Position numbers and translations under genes: made by a program. The notes beneath the pieces are model-generated. The model searched no databases. It was not told the origin of the DNA and saw nothing but the letters and a program-made list of their open reading frames with translations. A stretch of 64,000 nt of DNA from G963664835 sp963664835 (GTDB taxonomy: Bacteria; Chloroflexota; UBA6077; FW602-bin22; JBCLEL01), in contig CAXXUG010000010.1 in NCBI GenBank assembly GCA_963664835.2, forward strand, positions 6,193 to 70,192. The letters are read 5' to 3'. Below, piece by piece: positions 26,150 through 35,382 of the stretch (within the stretch, counting starts at the first letter, position 1; each line of letters opens with the position of its first letter).

Positions 26150-26405
26150 CCATGCCGGCTGATGCCGGCCCACCGAGGTATGAAAATCGGGGCACCGGTT
26201 GGCTGGTCTTCTGTACGATGGCTCGGGAGTAGGGTTGGTTGGTGGCCTGCCGGGAGTGGAGGACGAGCCTCTCGCCTCGCGTAGTCTTCGACCGCGCTAC
26301 ATTTCCCCTCCCCGCCCCTCCTGGATTCCGGCGTCCGCCGGAATGGCGAACGGGGACCAGGTTTGACAAGTGCGGCAGCGTTGGTATGCGGAAGCTCTCA
26401 ACGCC
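26150..26405. repeat. Composite dispersed repeat (diverged copy)
   Basis: The gap 26031-26490 has no gene. It holds a diverged full copy of the repeat: a CATGCCGG...GCCGGC module followed by GAGGTATGAAAAT, then GACCGCGCTACATTTCCCC, the GGATTCCGGC...GCCGGAATG hairpin and an ATGCGGAAGCTCTC end. The same order of modules is found at 47301-47590; parts occur at 1288, 49328, 54168 and 58321. Confidence 0.7.
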
Positions 26406-26490
26406 AGGTAAGATCATCTTCGCACCAATTCCTGCCAAACTGATACTGTCATCTGTCGACCCGATTGTGGTGCGGTGGCAGGCTGCTCTA

Positions 26491-27396
26491 TCAGCCTTTC
26501 ATGCCGGTCAGCACGATGCCCCTGATGAACGCGCGCTGGGCCACGAAGAAGATAATGACTATGGGAAGGATCATTAACATGGACATTGCCATAGTTATGT
26601 GTGCGTTATCCATCTGACCGTAGACCGCACGCTTCACTGCCACGATCCCAATGGCGATCGTCCAGAGCTCATAGTGGTTCAGATAGATGAGTGGCCCCAA
26701 ATAGTCGTTCCAGTGGCTAAGAAAGTTGAAGATGGTCACCACGACCAGCGCGGGTACCGAGAGCGGCAGGATGATCCGCAGGAATATCGTCAGGTACCCG
26801 GCGCCATCAATAATGGCCGCGTCCTCAAGCTCGTTCGGAATTGTGCGGAAAAACTGGCGCAGTAAGAAGATACTGAAGGCACTCCCGCCAAACCAATAAG
26901 GGACGATGAGCGGCAGGAATGTGCCGAGCCAGCCGATCTCCTTAAACATGATGTAAACGGGGATCAGGGTGACCGCATACGGCAGCATGATAGTTGCGAG
27001 GATCATTGTGAACACTATCTCGCGACCGGGGATGCGGAGCCTGGCGAAACCGTAGGCGGCCAATGCGGAGGTTAGCACTCCGCCAAAGGTGGCAGGTACG
27101 GTGATAATCAACGTGTTTCGGACGAAACGGGGGAAAGGAAAGTTGACGAAGACATCGACGTAGTTTTCCCAACGAATAGTCTTCGGAATGATTTCTGGAG
27201 GCACGACGAAGATGGCCCAGGGTCCTTCTTTTAGGGACGCGGATATGAGCCAGAGGAACGGAACCATCATCAAGAAGCCACCCACCCCGATCACCAAGTG
27301 GGCCGAGACGGGCCTGAGCAGCCTGGCGTATTGCCGGCGAGCGGACCGCCAGTGCGCTATTGGCGCACGTTGGTTCACCAGACCAGGACTGGCCAT
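26491..27396 (-). CDS. Carbohydrate ABC transporter permease (MalG type)
   Basis: This 301-residue inner-membrane protein has six hydrophobic segments. The EAA loop, ELEDAAIIDGAGYLTIFLRI near residue 200, contacts the ATPase. The EAA loop and the closing segment with its Gly-Met-Lys-Gly end are typical of MalG/CUT1 permeases. It lies 21 bases downstream of the partner permease and completes the transmembrane pore of the importer whose binding protein is at 28455. No ATPase gene is present in the cluster; a shared MsmK/MalK-type ATPase from elsewhere would be needed, as is common for CUT1 systems. Confidence 0.93.
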   Translation of the reverse strand: MASPGLVNQRAPIAHWRSARRQYARLLRPVSAHLVIGVGGFLMMVPFLWLISASLKEGPWAIFVVPPEIIPKTIRWENYVDVFVNFPFPRFVRNTLIITVPATFGGVLTSALAAYGFARLRIPGREIVFTMILATIMLPYAVTLIPVYIMFKEIGWLGTFLPLIVPYWFGGSAFSIFLLRQFFRTIPNELEDAAIIDGAGYLTIFLRIILPLSVPALVVVTIFNFLSHWNDYLGPLIYLNHYELWTIAIGIVAVKRAVYGQMDNAHITMAMSMLMILPIVIIFFVAQRAFIRGIVLTGMKG

Positions 27397-27417
27397 AGTG
27401 GTTCCTCCATTTCTCGC

Positions 27418-28389
27418 CTATCTCCTCGGTGCTGCCTCATAGTAGACCCAGCGTCCCTGGCTGCGAAAGAGCAACAGGGTCAGGACCAGAATGATCAGCA
27501 ACAGCACCCAAGCCATCGCCGCTGCATATCCCATCTGAAGGTAGAGGAAAGCGTTTCGGTAAAGGTACATAACGTAGACAAGCGCGGAATTCTCCGGGCC
27601 GGCGGGAGTACTCGCGTCGGACGCGACTGGTGTGAAGAGAATGTAGACGAGAGAGAAGACCTGGAAGCTGACTATTACACCGATGACGAGGTTGAAGAAG
27701 ATGATTGGCGTAGTCATCGGGATCGTTACGTTCCAGAACTTGGACCACCAGCCAGCGCCATCAACTTCCGCCGCCTCATAGAGATGTTGCGGCACTCCTT
27801 GCAAGCCGGCGAGGAAGATCAGCATCGCATTGCCAACCCCCCACAGATGGATCGTAACCAGTGCCGGCACCGTCCAATTTGGATCGCCAAACCAGTCAGG
27901 TCCGGGCAAGCCGGCCAGTCGCAGGAAGTAATTGAGCGGACCAAAGTCACGGTTCAGCAGCCAGGTCCACAGAATCGCGTTGGCCGTTGCCGGCACCAGC
28001 GAGGGCAGGTACCAGATGGTACGGTACACGCTGATTCCGCGGATCCCTTGATTCATCAGGAGCGCGATCAGGTAGGCCACTACAAGCGAAAGCGGAATAG
28101 CGAGAGCGCTGTAGTAGGCAGTGACGCCAAGTGACTTTATGAACAACTTGTCGTCGGTAAACAGCCGCTCGTAGTTGCTCAGAGCGGTCCAAACGGGCGG
28201 ATTGATAATGTCATACTTAGTCAGACTGAGGTACAGCGACGCTAGGACAGGTCCGAGATTGAAGAGGAGAAGTCCGAGAACCGCCGGACCAATGAACATC
28301 CAGCCAATAATTGCCTCGCGGGTTCGAAGCCGGCTGATTCGGAACACGGATCTCGCGCGACTCATCAGCCGCGCATCTGTAGTGGACAT
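27418..28389 (-). CDS. Carbohydrate ABC transporter permease (UgpA/MalF type)
   Basis: The protein (323 residues) shows six transmembrane segments, an N-terminal cytoplasmic stretch and the EAA loop LYEAAEVDGAGWWSKFWNVT. The phrase AIIGWMFIGPAVLGLLLFNL starts the first segment. It pairs with the MalG-type permease just downstream. A 12-bp hairpin (28418-28447) separates it from the binding-protein gene upstream; such spacers commonly keep permease levels below those of the binding protein. Confidence 0.93.
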   Translation of the reverse strand: MSTTDARLMSRARSVFRISRLRTREAIIGWMFIGPAVLGLLLFNLGPVLASLYLSLTKYDIINPPVWTALSNYERLFTDDKLFIKSLGVTAYYSALAIPLSLVVAYLIALLMNQGIRGISVYRTIWYLPSLVPATANAILWTWLLNRDFGPLNYFLRLAGLPGPDWFGDPNWTVPALVTIHLWGVGNAMLIFLAGLQGVPQHLYEAAEVDGAGWWSKFWNVTIPMTTPIIFFNLVIGVIVSFQVFSLVYILFTPVASDASTPAGPENSALVYVMYLYRNAFLYLQMGYAAAMAWVLLLIILVLTLLLFRSQGRWVYYEAAPRR

Positions 28390-28417
28390 CGCACTCCTGC
28401 CCGTCGGTTAGGGGACA

Positions 28418-28447
28418 ACCCGGGCGTGGAACAACCCACGCCCGGGT
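28418..28447 (-). promoter_or_regulatory. Perfect 12-bp intercistronic hairpin between binding protein and permease
   Basis: ACCCGGGCGTGG (28418-28429) and CCACGCCCGGGT (28436-28447) form a perfect stem with a six-base loop, a few bases after the binding-protein stop codon. No U-tract follows in the transcript. It probably stabilises the upstream mRNA or causes partial termination, giving more binding protein than permease. Confidence 0.7.
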
Positions 28448-28454
28448 GACAGAC

Positions 28455-30005
28455 TCACTCTCTGAGTGGCTCGCCGGTCTCTAGGACCTCCTGGAGCAAG
28501 CCGCGCATCTCACGCGCGATCTCCGAGTACTGGATCTTCCCCCTGGCTACCGGGTCGAACCGTGGGCTCCAGGTGTCTACCAGGAACTGGCCCCAGCCCT
28601 GATATAACGACGGCTCTTTCAACCGGTCTCCCGCCCAGCGGACTGTCTCTGAACTCAACTCTTCGTAGAACACCTCGAGAGAGGCCCGTCCCGGGTTTGG
28701 TGACGGGTCATTGAACCACTTCTCGATGATCCTCTTGTGAGTGGGCTGCAGCAAGCCGGAGCTGGAAACCACCGATTGGCCCTCGAAGCTCAGACCGGTC
28801 CAGTTCATCCAATGCCAGGCCGCGTCCTTGTCCTTGGCGACCTTCGTCATCGCTTGGCCGGAGTAGTACCCGGTCGTAGCCGGGACCTTCAGCATAGGGG
28901 TAGGCGCCACGCCAAATTGGAACTGGTCGGCGTCGCGAAGAATCACAGTCCAGAACACGTTCGCTTGGCGCATCGCGATGTTGCCGGCGTAGAAGGACAT
29001 CGCTCCGGCTTGCTGATACGCTTTGGTGGGGCCAACGAAGTGCTTGACGCCCCAATCTGCCGTCTTCTGGTAAGCCTCGATCGCGATTGGAGAGTCGACC
29101 ACCATGTTGCCGTCCGCGTCCATTACCTCTCCACCGGCGGTGTGGACATGCTGGTCGCCACCCGTGAGGAAGTATGTGCTGGCTTGGAAGCCGTAGACCT
29201 TGATCCGGGTCGGGTCGAATCCGGGCTCGTTCGGGTGCTTGCCGTCCATGTCCTCGGTCAATAGAGTGCCCAGTTCGAGCACCTCGTCCCAGGTCATTCG
29301 CTTCTTGTGGTCGGGCACGGGCACACCGGCCGCCTCGAACAGGTCCACGTTGTAGAACAGGGCCTCGGCGCCACCGTCGAACGGCACGCTGATCCGGTTG
29401 CCCCCGTAGGTCATCGCGAGCCATATCTGTTCGATATGCTCATTCTGGTTGAAATCAGCTTTGAGGTAAGGCTCGAGGCTCTCGATTATGCCCTTGTTCC
29501 AGCCGATTCCACCGGTCCGAAGGCTCGCGTCAAAATAGACGTCGGGCGCGAGGCCGGCGGCAATATCGAGTTGCACCTTCTGGAAATGGTCTCCAGTGGT
29601 ATGGTCGATCTCGACGACCTTTTGTGGGAAAACTTCGTTGTACGCGGCAACCAGTGCCTTCGCCGCCTTCAGGTCCGGCTCGCCTCCCCGGGACTGGAAC
29701 TTGATCGTGCTGCTTACGGGGATAGGAGTCGCGACGACAATCTTTTCCTTCTCGACCTCTACGACTACTTCCTTTTCGACCTCTACGATTACTTCCTTCT
29801 CGACTTCGACGACCTCCTGAACGACCACCTCTTTTTCGACGACCTTCTCGACGACCTGGGTGACCACCACCTCCACAGGCTTCTCGACGACCTTCTCAAC
29901 AACCTGAGGCTCGCACGCCGCCACTATGGGCAAGGCAGCGGTCGCTGCCAGGCCGGCCAAAAACGAGCGGCGGGTAAAACGCGTCGATAGGAACCTTGCT
30001 TCCAT
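28455..30005 (-). CDS. Extracellular sugar-binding lipoprotein (ABC transporter) with Val-Glu-Lys spacer
   Basis: The protein (516 residues) starts with a Tat-type leader, TRRSFLAGLAATAALPIVAA, whose cleavage would leave a lipid-modified Cys31. Residues about 36-95 form a low-complexity spacer of repeated Val-Glu-Lys-Glu-Val units, a mark of Chloroflexota binding proteins, probably a charged stalk. The rest is a family-1 solute-binding domain: GGEPDLKAAKALVAAYNE, DVYFDASLRTGG, VPFDGGAEALFYNVDLFEAA, MSFYAGNIAM and TGYYSGQAMTKVAKDKDAA. The ATG at 30005 is chosen because GAGGAGAGG lies just upstream; the upstream Met at 30035 lacks this. It is the first gene of the importer operon. The sugar is unknown. 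Confidence 0.93.
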   Translation of the reverse strand: MEARFLSTRFTRRSFLAGLAATAALPIVAACEPQVVEKVVEKPVEVVVTQVVEKVVEKEVVVQEVVEVEKEVIVEVEKEVVVEVEKEKIVVATPIPVSSTIKFQSRGGEPDLKAAKALVAAYNEVFPQKVVEIDHTTGDHFQKVQLDIAAGLAPDVYFDASLRTGGIGWNKGIIESLEPYLKADFNQNEHIEQIWLAMTYGGNRISVPFDGGAEALFYNVDLFEAAGVPVPDHKKRMTWDEVLELGTLLTEDMDGKHPNEPGFDPTRIKVYGFQASTYFLTGGDQHVHTAGGEVMDADGNMVVDSPIAIEAYQKTADWGVKHFVGPTKAYQQAGAMSFYAGNIAMRQANVFWTVILRDADQFQFGVAPTPMLKVPATTGYYSGQAMTKVAKDKDAAWHWMNWTGLSFEGQSVVSSSGLLQPTHKRIIEKWFNDPSPNPGRASLEVFYEELSSETVRWAGDRLKEPSLYQGWGQFLVDTWSPRFDPVARGKIQYSEIAREMRGLLQEVLETGEPLRE

Positions 30006-30419
30006 TCGAAACCTCTCCTCTTTCTCTGGATACAAGCGATCAATCAGCAGACGATCGTGCCCCTCGGCACGAACCGAAACGGGCTTAAACGACTATTCGA
30101 ACGACGTCACCCCCTTCAATACACAGGTAAGCGCCACATGATCCCCATTGTATACGTCTTATGGCAACGTTCCTATACATAAACCGACCCCAAATCCTCC
30201 ACCTAAAGGAATGACAGACCTCGCGTGACCTTGTGTTCGCCGTTCGTCGGGCGCTCGGGTTGCCGGTAGCGAGAACTGACTGCCTGAAAGGTGAGGCTCA
30301 TCTTTTTCTTCGACCTATGTTCTAGCGCGACTTCCTCACTCGTCGCGGTCCGGGCAGAATGAGCGCGCATTCTCCAGGTCCAGCACACCGTCGTTCGTGG
30401 TCGCGGATCGAATTTCGCG

Positions 30420-31617
30420 TCAGGGAGTAAACACTGTCGCGACGACGTGCCGGACTCCGCCGTTGAACTGTATAGGGTCATGGGCCGTGTTAAACCAGTA
30501 ACCGACCATCACCTTGCCTCCCGGTTGCTTCACAACCCGTGGGTAGCCCAGGTCACCAGAGCCTCCGTCGTCGCGCAGTATCAGTTCCGGCCCCCAAGTC
30601 CTGCCACCGTCTTCGGAGACCCGCGCTCTAATCCGTATGGCTTCACCCGGTAGCCGTATACGATCAGGAGCCTCCCATCATCTAGCAGGACCATAGGAGC
30701 TGGTGCGCCCCCAGTCGTTCGGCCGCGAAAGAAACCGCCAGGTGCGGCCTCCGTCGTCGGATTCGAACACCTCGGTCCACTCGTAAGCGCCGCCTTCCGG
30801 CGCACCCCATCCTCGCGGTTTGGATCCGGCGCCGCCCATGAAGCAGCGCTGGGTGGTGACGATCCGGCCGTCCGGCATCATGACTGGACTGGCGTAGAAG
30901 TGCCCTACATAGTCGGCGTCCTTGGTGGTCCGATGGATCGATGAGAGGTACTCCCACGTGAGCCCCCCCATCCGTGGTCGCATATACCGCCTGGAACAGG
31001 GCGGAAACGTTATACCTGGGCGTGACGGGCCCGCGACCTACCGTGACGAAAAGCAGGACTAATCCGTCCGGCCTGACGAGATAGTCAGGTTTCATGTACA
31101 CCTGCTCGAAACCCATAGACGGCATACGGAAGGGGGCCCTCCCAGGTTCGTCCCCGGTCGCGCGAGTACTGCGCGTAGCCCAGGTGCTGGGCGAGGAGCG
31201 GTGGACCGCCAAATCCCGGTGGTGACGCAGAAGTCTGGCGAAGTCCAATCGAGCGGCTCGGACGGCGCCCTCCGGCGCAAGTCCGCTGACTACCTGACGC
31301 TCGAGGCTTTGATGAGTGCCGAGTAGTTGGAGGCTGTCCAGTGGCCAGGTCTTACCACCATCGGTCGAGCGCAGAGTCACATACTCGCCATGGAGTCCGT
31401 CAACCACAAAATGCCAAAGGTCGTAGCTATCTTTGTAGCTGCACCTCGCGCGGGTGAAGTTGATCAGAATCTCACCGTCGGAAAACGCCCAGAAGTTGTT
31501 GTTGAAAACCATCCCGGCAAAGTATTCAGGGTCGTAGTAGACCACCGTATGTTCCGCGTCGGTCACGCGCTCGGGTCGCGGGAAGCGAGAGCTTGCTGTC
31601 TGATTAATGTGGGCCAT
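30420..31617 (-). pseudogene. Sialidase-fold (BNR/Asp-box) paralogue A, multiply frameshifted
   Basis: Reading from the Met at 31617, the product tracks the intact paralogue at 34150-35298 (YYDPEYFAGMVFNNNFWAFS, GEYVTLRSTDGGKTWPLDSL, SMGFEQVYMKPDYLVRPDGL, YASPVMMPDGRIVTTQRC, GGVRHVVATVFTP at the end). The frame changes at least five times, near 31255, 31220, 31140, 30970, 30700 and 30628. Several shifts are in G-runs (for example seven Gs near 30970) but others are not. The chain would be cut into short fragments, so this is called a pseudogene. Sequencing error in homopolymers could explain part of it, but not the whole set. Copies A and C share an inserted loop (GWGAPEGG) absent from the intact gene. 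Confidence 0.8.
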
Positions 31618-31778
31618 ATGTTTGTTCTCCCCTCGGTTGCGATTTCGGTAGCTGCTAGGACTTGATTGCGAAGTCTGTTCACGTTCTTCTCCGCAAAGTC
31701 CTTCAACGGCTCAGTTGCCAGGCTCGACCACCTCCATCATTCGCTGTTTTCTCTACAAATCTGGAAGCGGCCGTGTGC

Positions 31779-32141
31779 TCACGGAGCAAATACGCTGGCG
31801 GCGATAAGCCGGACTCCACCCCAAAGCTGCTTCGGATCGTCGGCCCGGTTGAAATAGTGGGCGCCCATCGTCTTCGGAGACGGGTGCCCGTATTCCCTCG
31901 GGCTCTACCCGGTACTCGTAAGCCATCAACAGTCTGCCGTCATCCAGGAGGAGTAGAGAGCCGGGCGCGCCCTAGTCGGTCACCCGCGAGACAGACCGCC
32001 ATCTGGAAATACCCAGAAGTTATGATTGAATTCGGCGCTCGCGTGGTAATCGGGGTCGTAGTAGATCGTGACGTGCTCGGCGTCCGGCGCGCGCTCGGGT
32101 CGGCGGACGCGAGAGTTCGCCGTCTGAGTGGTGAGGACCAT
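31779..32141 (-). pseudogene. Sialidase-fold paralogue B, internally deleted remnant
   Basis: From the ATG at 32141 the frame reads the paralogue N-terminus (PDAEHVTIYYDPDYHASAEF, then NHNFWVFPDGG). It jumps directly into the late part (LSRVTD, stop in place of Trp, GAPGSLLLLDDGRLL, YRVEPEGIRAPVSEDDG), then jumps again into HYFNRADDPKQLWGGVRLI and stops after VFAP at 31779. More than two thirds of the protein is missing in two blocks, and a Trp codon of the conserved Asp-Trp-Gly has become TAG. It lies between paralogues A and C in the same orientation. Confidence 0.75.
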
Positions 32142-32333
32142 CTCTCTTCCTCCCCTGAGACCACAGTTATGGTAACAAGTCAGGCTTGCCTAAGTCCAGG
32201 GGCGTGAGAGACTTCTCCAGTTCCTCGGTTGTAATACCTTCCAGGCCCCGCCCAGCCTTATCAGAGGGTCCATTGCGTGTAAGGGCGGCGCTTTCACACA
32301 TCTGCTCCAACTAATTCTTAATCAGGATGGTTG

Positions 32334-32662
32334 CGGTGCGGGAGAGCCCCGCCCCAAGGGCGACGCGTGCGTCGCCCCTACGAGGTAGGCATGGTGGGCG
32401 GAGACGCTCCAATCGCGATTGTGTGACCTCATCACAGGCTCCTGAGAGCCAGTTGCACGTCTTGGAGTGGCGAGATTTCGACAAAACTCTAGTTTCGGGG
32501 GTCTTCGTGGAGGCACTCCGAGTCCTGAAATCGCCCAGATTTGCTCCGGAATTGGAATGAGTCGGAACAGATGGACGCGTGCTTGGATGTTTGCTTAGTC
32601 ATGCCCAATCATGTGCGCGGCATTTTGGTGTTGGTAGAGGCGGGTTTCAAACCCGCCTCTAC
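32334..32662. repeat. Gap with two REP-like palindromes
   Basis: The gap 32142-32772 has no gene. It holds two near-perfect palindromes: GGGCGACGCGTGCGTCGCCC at 32358-32377, and a 29-base one at 32634-32662 whose arms are GTAGAGGCGGGTTT and AAACCCGCCTCTAC about a single central C. A shorter relative of the second (GGCGGGTTTGAAACCCGCC) lies at 58565-58583, so these look like dispersed REP-type elements. Confidence 0.65.
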
Positions 32663-32772
32663 GGTAATCGTGAGGCATGGGCCGCCTGAAGTCCGTATAG
32701 ATTTGCTCAGGAATTGAAATAAGTTGAAACAGATGCACTTTCACAGTTACCGCCTCTAGGAAAACTCCGCGC

Positions 32773-33965
32773 TCAGGGAGTAAAAACCGTGGCGGCGATG
32801 TGCCGGATACCACCAACGATCTGCGTCGGATCGTCGGCCCGATTGAAATAGTAGCCGACCATCACCCTTCCACCGGGCAGCTTCACAATGCGTGGGTAAC
32901 CCAGGTCCCCGGAGCCCCCATCATCACGCAGGATTAGCTCCGGCCCCCATCTCCGGCCTCCGTCCTCGGAGACCCTGGCCCGGATACCGTATGGCTTGAC
33001 GCGATAGCCGTATACTGTCAGAAGCCTGCCGTCATCCAGCAGAGCCAGAGGGGCCGGGCGCGCCCCAGTCGTTCGGCCGCGAAAGGAATTGCCAGGTCCG
33101 CCCTCCATCGTCGGATTTGAACACTTCGGTCCATTCGTATGCGCCACCGCCCTCGGGCGCGCCCCATCCCCGTACCTTGGATCCACCGCCTGGAAAGAAG
33201 CAGCGCACAGTTGTCACAATACGACCGCTCAGCAGCATGACCGGACTGGCGTATATATGCCCGACGTACTCAGAGTCTGGATTGGTTCGATGGATCGATG
33301 ACAGGTACTCCCAGGTCAGTCCTCCGTCAGTGGTGGCATATATCGCCACGAACAGGCTCGCCACGTCATACCTGGCAGGGGCTGGGCCGCGACCGACGGT
33401 CACGAAGAGCAAGACCAATCCGTCGGGTCGGACCAGGTAGTCGGGTTTGACGTACACCTTTGAGAACCCCATCGAAGGGAGTCGATAGGGGCCCTCCCAG
33501 CTACGTCCCCGGTCGCGCGAGTACTGCAGGTATCCGAGATGCTGGGCAAGGATCGGTGGGCCCCCCGAACCCGGCGGTTACGCAAAAGTCCGGCGAGGTC
33601 CAGTCCAGCGGCTCAGCCGGCGCCTCCGGGGCAAGCCCGCTGACCACTTGGCGCTCTAGGCTTTGATGGGTGCCAAGCACCTGGAGGCTGTCCATCGGCC
33701 AGGTCTCGCCGCCATCGGTCGAGCGCAGAGTCACGTACTCGCCGTGGATTCCGTCTACCACGCCATGCATGAGATCGTAGCTTAGTCCATAGCTACAGCG
33801 GGCACGCGCGAAGTTGATCAAGAGATCGCCGTCTGGGAAGGCCCAGAAGTTGTGGTTGAATGGGAAGCCGGCATAGTATTCTGGGTCGTGGTAGATGGTG
33901 ATGTGCTCTGCCTCGGCCGGGCGCTCCGCTCGCGGGAAGCGAGGGTTGTTTGCGTCGGTGATCAA
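32773..33965 (-). pseudogene. Sialidase-fold paralogue C, frameshifted twice
   Basis: The N-terminal part (33965 to about 33555) reads FPRAERPAEAEHITIYHDPE through FCVTAGFGG and then loses frame in a run of six Gs. The middle part (to about 33060) reads MGFSKVYVKPDYLVRPDGLV and YASPVMLLSGRIVTTVRC. The last part, in another frame, reads LLDDGRLLTVYGYRVKPYGI to VFTP at 32773. All five Asp boxes survive, so damage is light: two indels. The first is a homopolymer shift, the second is not. Correcting them would restore about 390 residues. It is closest to paralogue A, sharing the GWGAPEGGGAYEWTEVF insertion. Confidence 0.75.
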
Positions 33966-34149
33966 GCCTGTCTCACCTTGCCTCCCTTGGGTTCGACCAT
34001 AGATATCGCGGTTCGTGGAGACGGCCCATGCGACCTTCGCTCACTATCTCGGTTGGACCAGCGCCCGATATCGTCGCAGCCTGTACACGGAGAGCCCGCA
34101 GTCTTGACGCGTATCGATCCGAAAGTGGCGGCTCCTCCCAGTCCTCAGA

Positions 34150-35298
34150 TCAGGGGGTGAAGACTGTGGCTGCGATATGCCGGACTCCGCCGTTGAGCTG
34201 CATCGGATCGTCCGCGCGATTGAAATAGTAGGCGGCCATGACCTTGCCGCCGGGCAGCTTGACGGCCCGTGTGTACCCCACGTCCAGAGATCCTCCGTCA
34301 TCGCGCAATATCAACTCCGGCCCCCAGGTCCGCCCATCGTCTTCCGAAACCCGTGCCCGGACTCCTTCAGGCTCGACCCGGTAACCGTATACCATCACCA
34401 CTCTTCCATCATCCAGTAGGAGAAGAGAGCCCGGCGCGCCCCAGTCGTTCACTCGCGAAAGGAATTGCCAGGTACGTCCTCCATCCTCCGACTCAAATAG
34501 CTCGGTCCATTCGGAAGGAAAATGATGGTGGCAGCGCGTAGCAACCAGGATCCGGCCGTCCGATAGTAGGATCGGGCTCGCGTAGAAATGCCCCACAAAG
34601 CCGGCGTCCGGAGCCTCCCGATGGATCGACGATAGATACTCCCAGGTCAGTCCCCCGTCAGTGGTGGCATATACGGCAATGAACAAGCTCGCCGTATTGT
34701 AGGAGGTCGAGACCGGGCCGCGACCTACTGTCATGAAAAGCAAGACCAACCCGTCCGGCCGAACCAGGTAGTCTGGCTTGCCATACACCTGTGCGAATCC
34801 CATCGATGGCATCAGGTACGGGCCTTCCCATGTTCGTCCCCGGTCGCGCGAGTACTGAACGTAGCTAAGGTGTTGGTTTCGAATAGGTGGCGCGCCAAAG
34901 CCGGCGGTGACGCAGAAATCGGGCGAGGTCCAGTCGAGCGGCTCACCCGGCGCTTCCGGGGCGAGTCCGCTCTCCACCAGGCGCTCGAGGCCTTGATGGG
35001 TGCCGAGCACCTGGAGACTCTCAAGGGGCCAGGTCCTGCCGCCATCGGTCGAGCGCAGAGTGACGTATTCGCCCCTTCCGTCCGTCATGCTGTCTTTGAG
35101 ATCGTATCTGTGCTCATAGCTGCAGCGCGCACGCACGAAGTTAACAAGCAACTCGCCATCTGGAAATACCCAGAAGTTGTGATTGAACACGAAGGCCGCG
35201 AAGTAATCGGGGTCGTAGTAGACCGTAAAATGCTCGGCGTCAGCCGGGTGTTGGGAGCGCGGGTATCGAGAGTTGGCCTCTGGACCGATGACGTTCAC
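34150..35298 (-). CDS. Sialidase-fold (BNR/Asp-box) protein, intact paralogue D
   Basis: This 382-residue protein is a six-bladed propeller of the exo-sialidase superfamily, shown by regularly spaced Asp boxes: STDGGRTWPL, SRDRGRTWEG, TTDGGLTWEY, SEDGGRTWQF and SEDDGRTWGP. Conserved features include the YYDPDYFAAFVFNHNFWVFP start and GKPDYLVRPDGLVLLFMTV. No signal peptide is present, so if it cleaves glycosides it does so in the cytoplasm, perhaps on imported oligosaccharides. A true sialidase Arg triad is not obvious, so the name denotes fold, not substrate. The start is a GTG after CAGGAGAGA. It heads a tandem array of four copies upstream of the importer operon. Confidence 0.8.
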   Translation of the reverse strand: MNVIGPEANSRYPRSQHPADAEHFTVYYDPDYFAAFVFNHNFWVFPDGELLVNFVRARCSYEHRYDLKDSMTDGRGEYVTLRSTDGGRTWPLESLQVLGTHQGLERLVESGLAPEAPGEPLDWTSPDFCVTAGFGAPPIRNQHLSYVQYSRDRGRTWEGPYLMPSMGFAQVYGKPDYLVRPDGLVLLFMTVGRGPVSTSYNTASLFIAVYATTDGGLTWEYLSSIHREAPDAGFVGHFYASPILLSDGRILVATRCHHHFPSEWTELFESEDGGRTWQFLSRVNDWGAPGSLLLLDDGRVVMVYGYRVEPEGVRARVSEDDGRTWGPELILRDDGGSLDVGYTRAVKLPGGKVMAAYYFNRADDPMQLNGGVRHIAATVFTP

Positions 35299-35382
35299 AC
35301 TCTCTCTCCTGTTGCCCTACAACTCTAACAACTGTACTCCGTGCCAGATATGGAGATTGGACAAATAAATTTGGTACACGGT

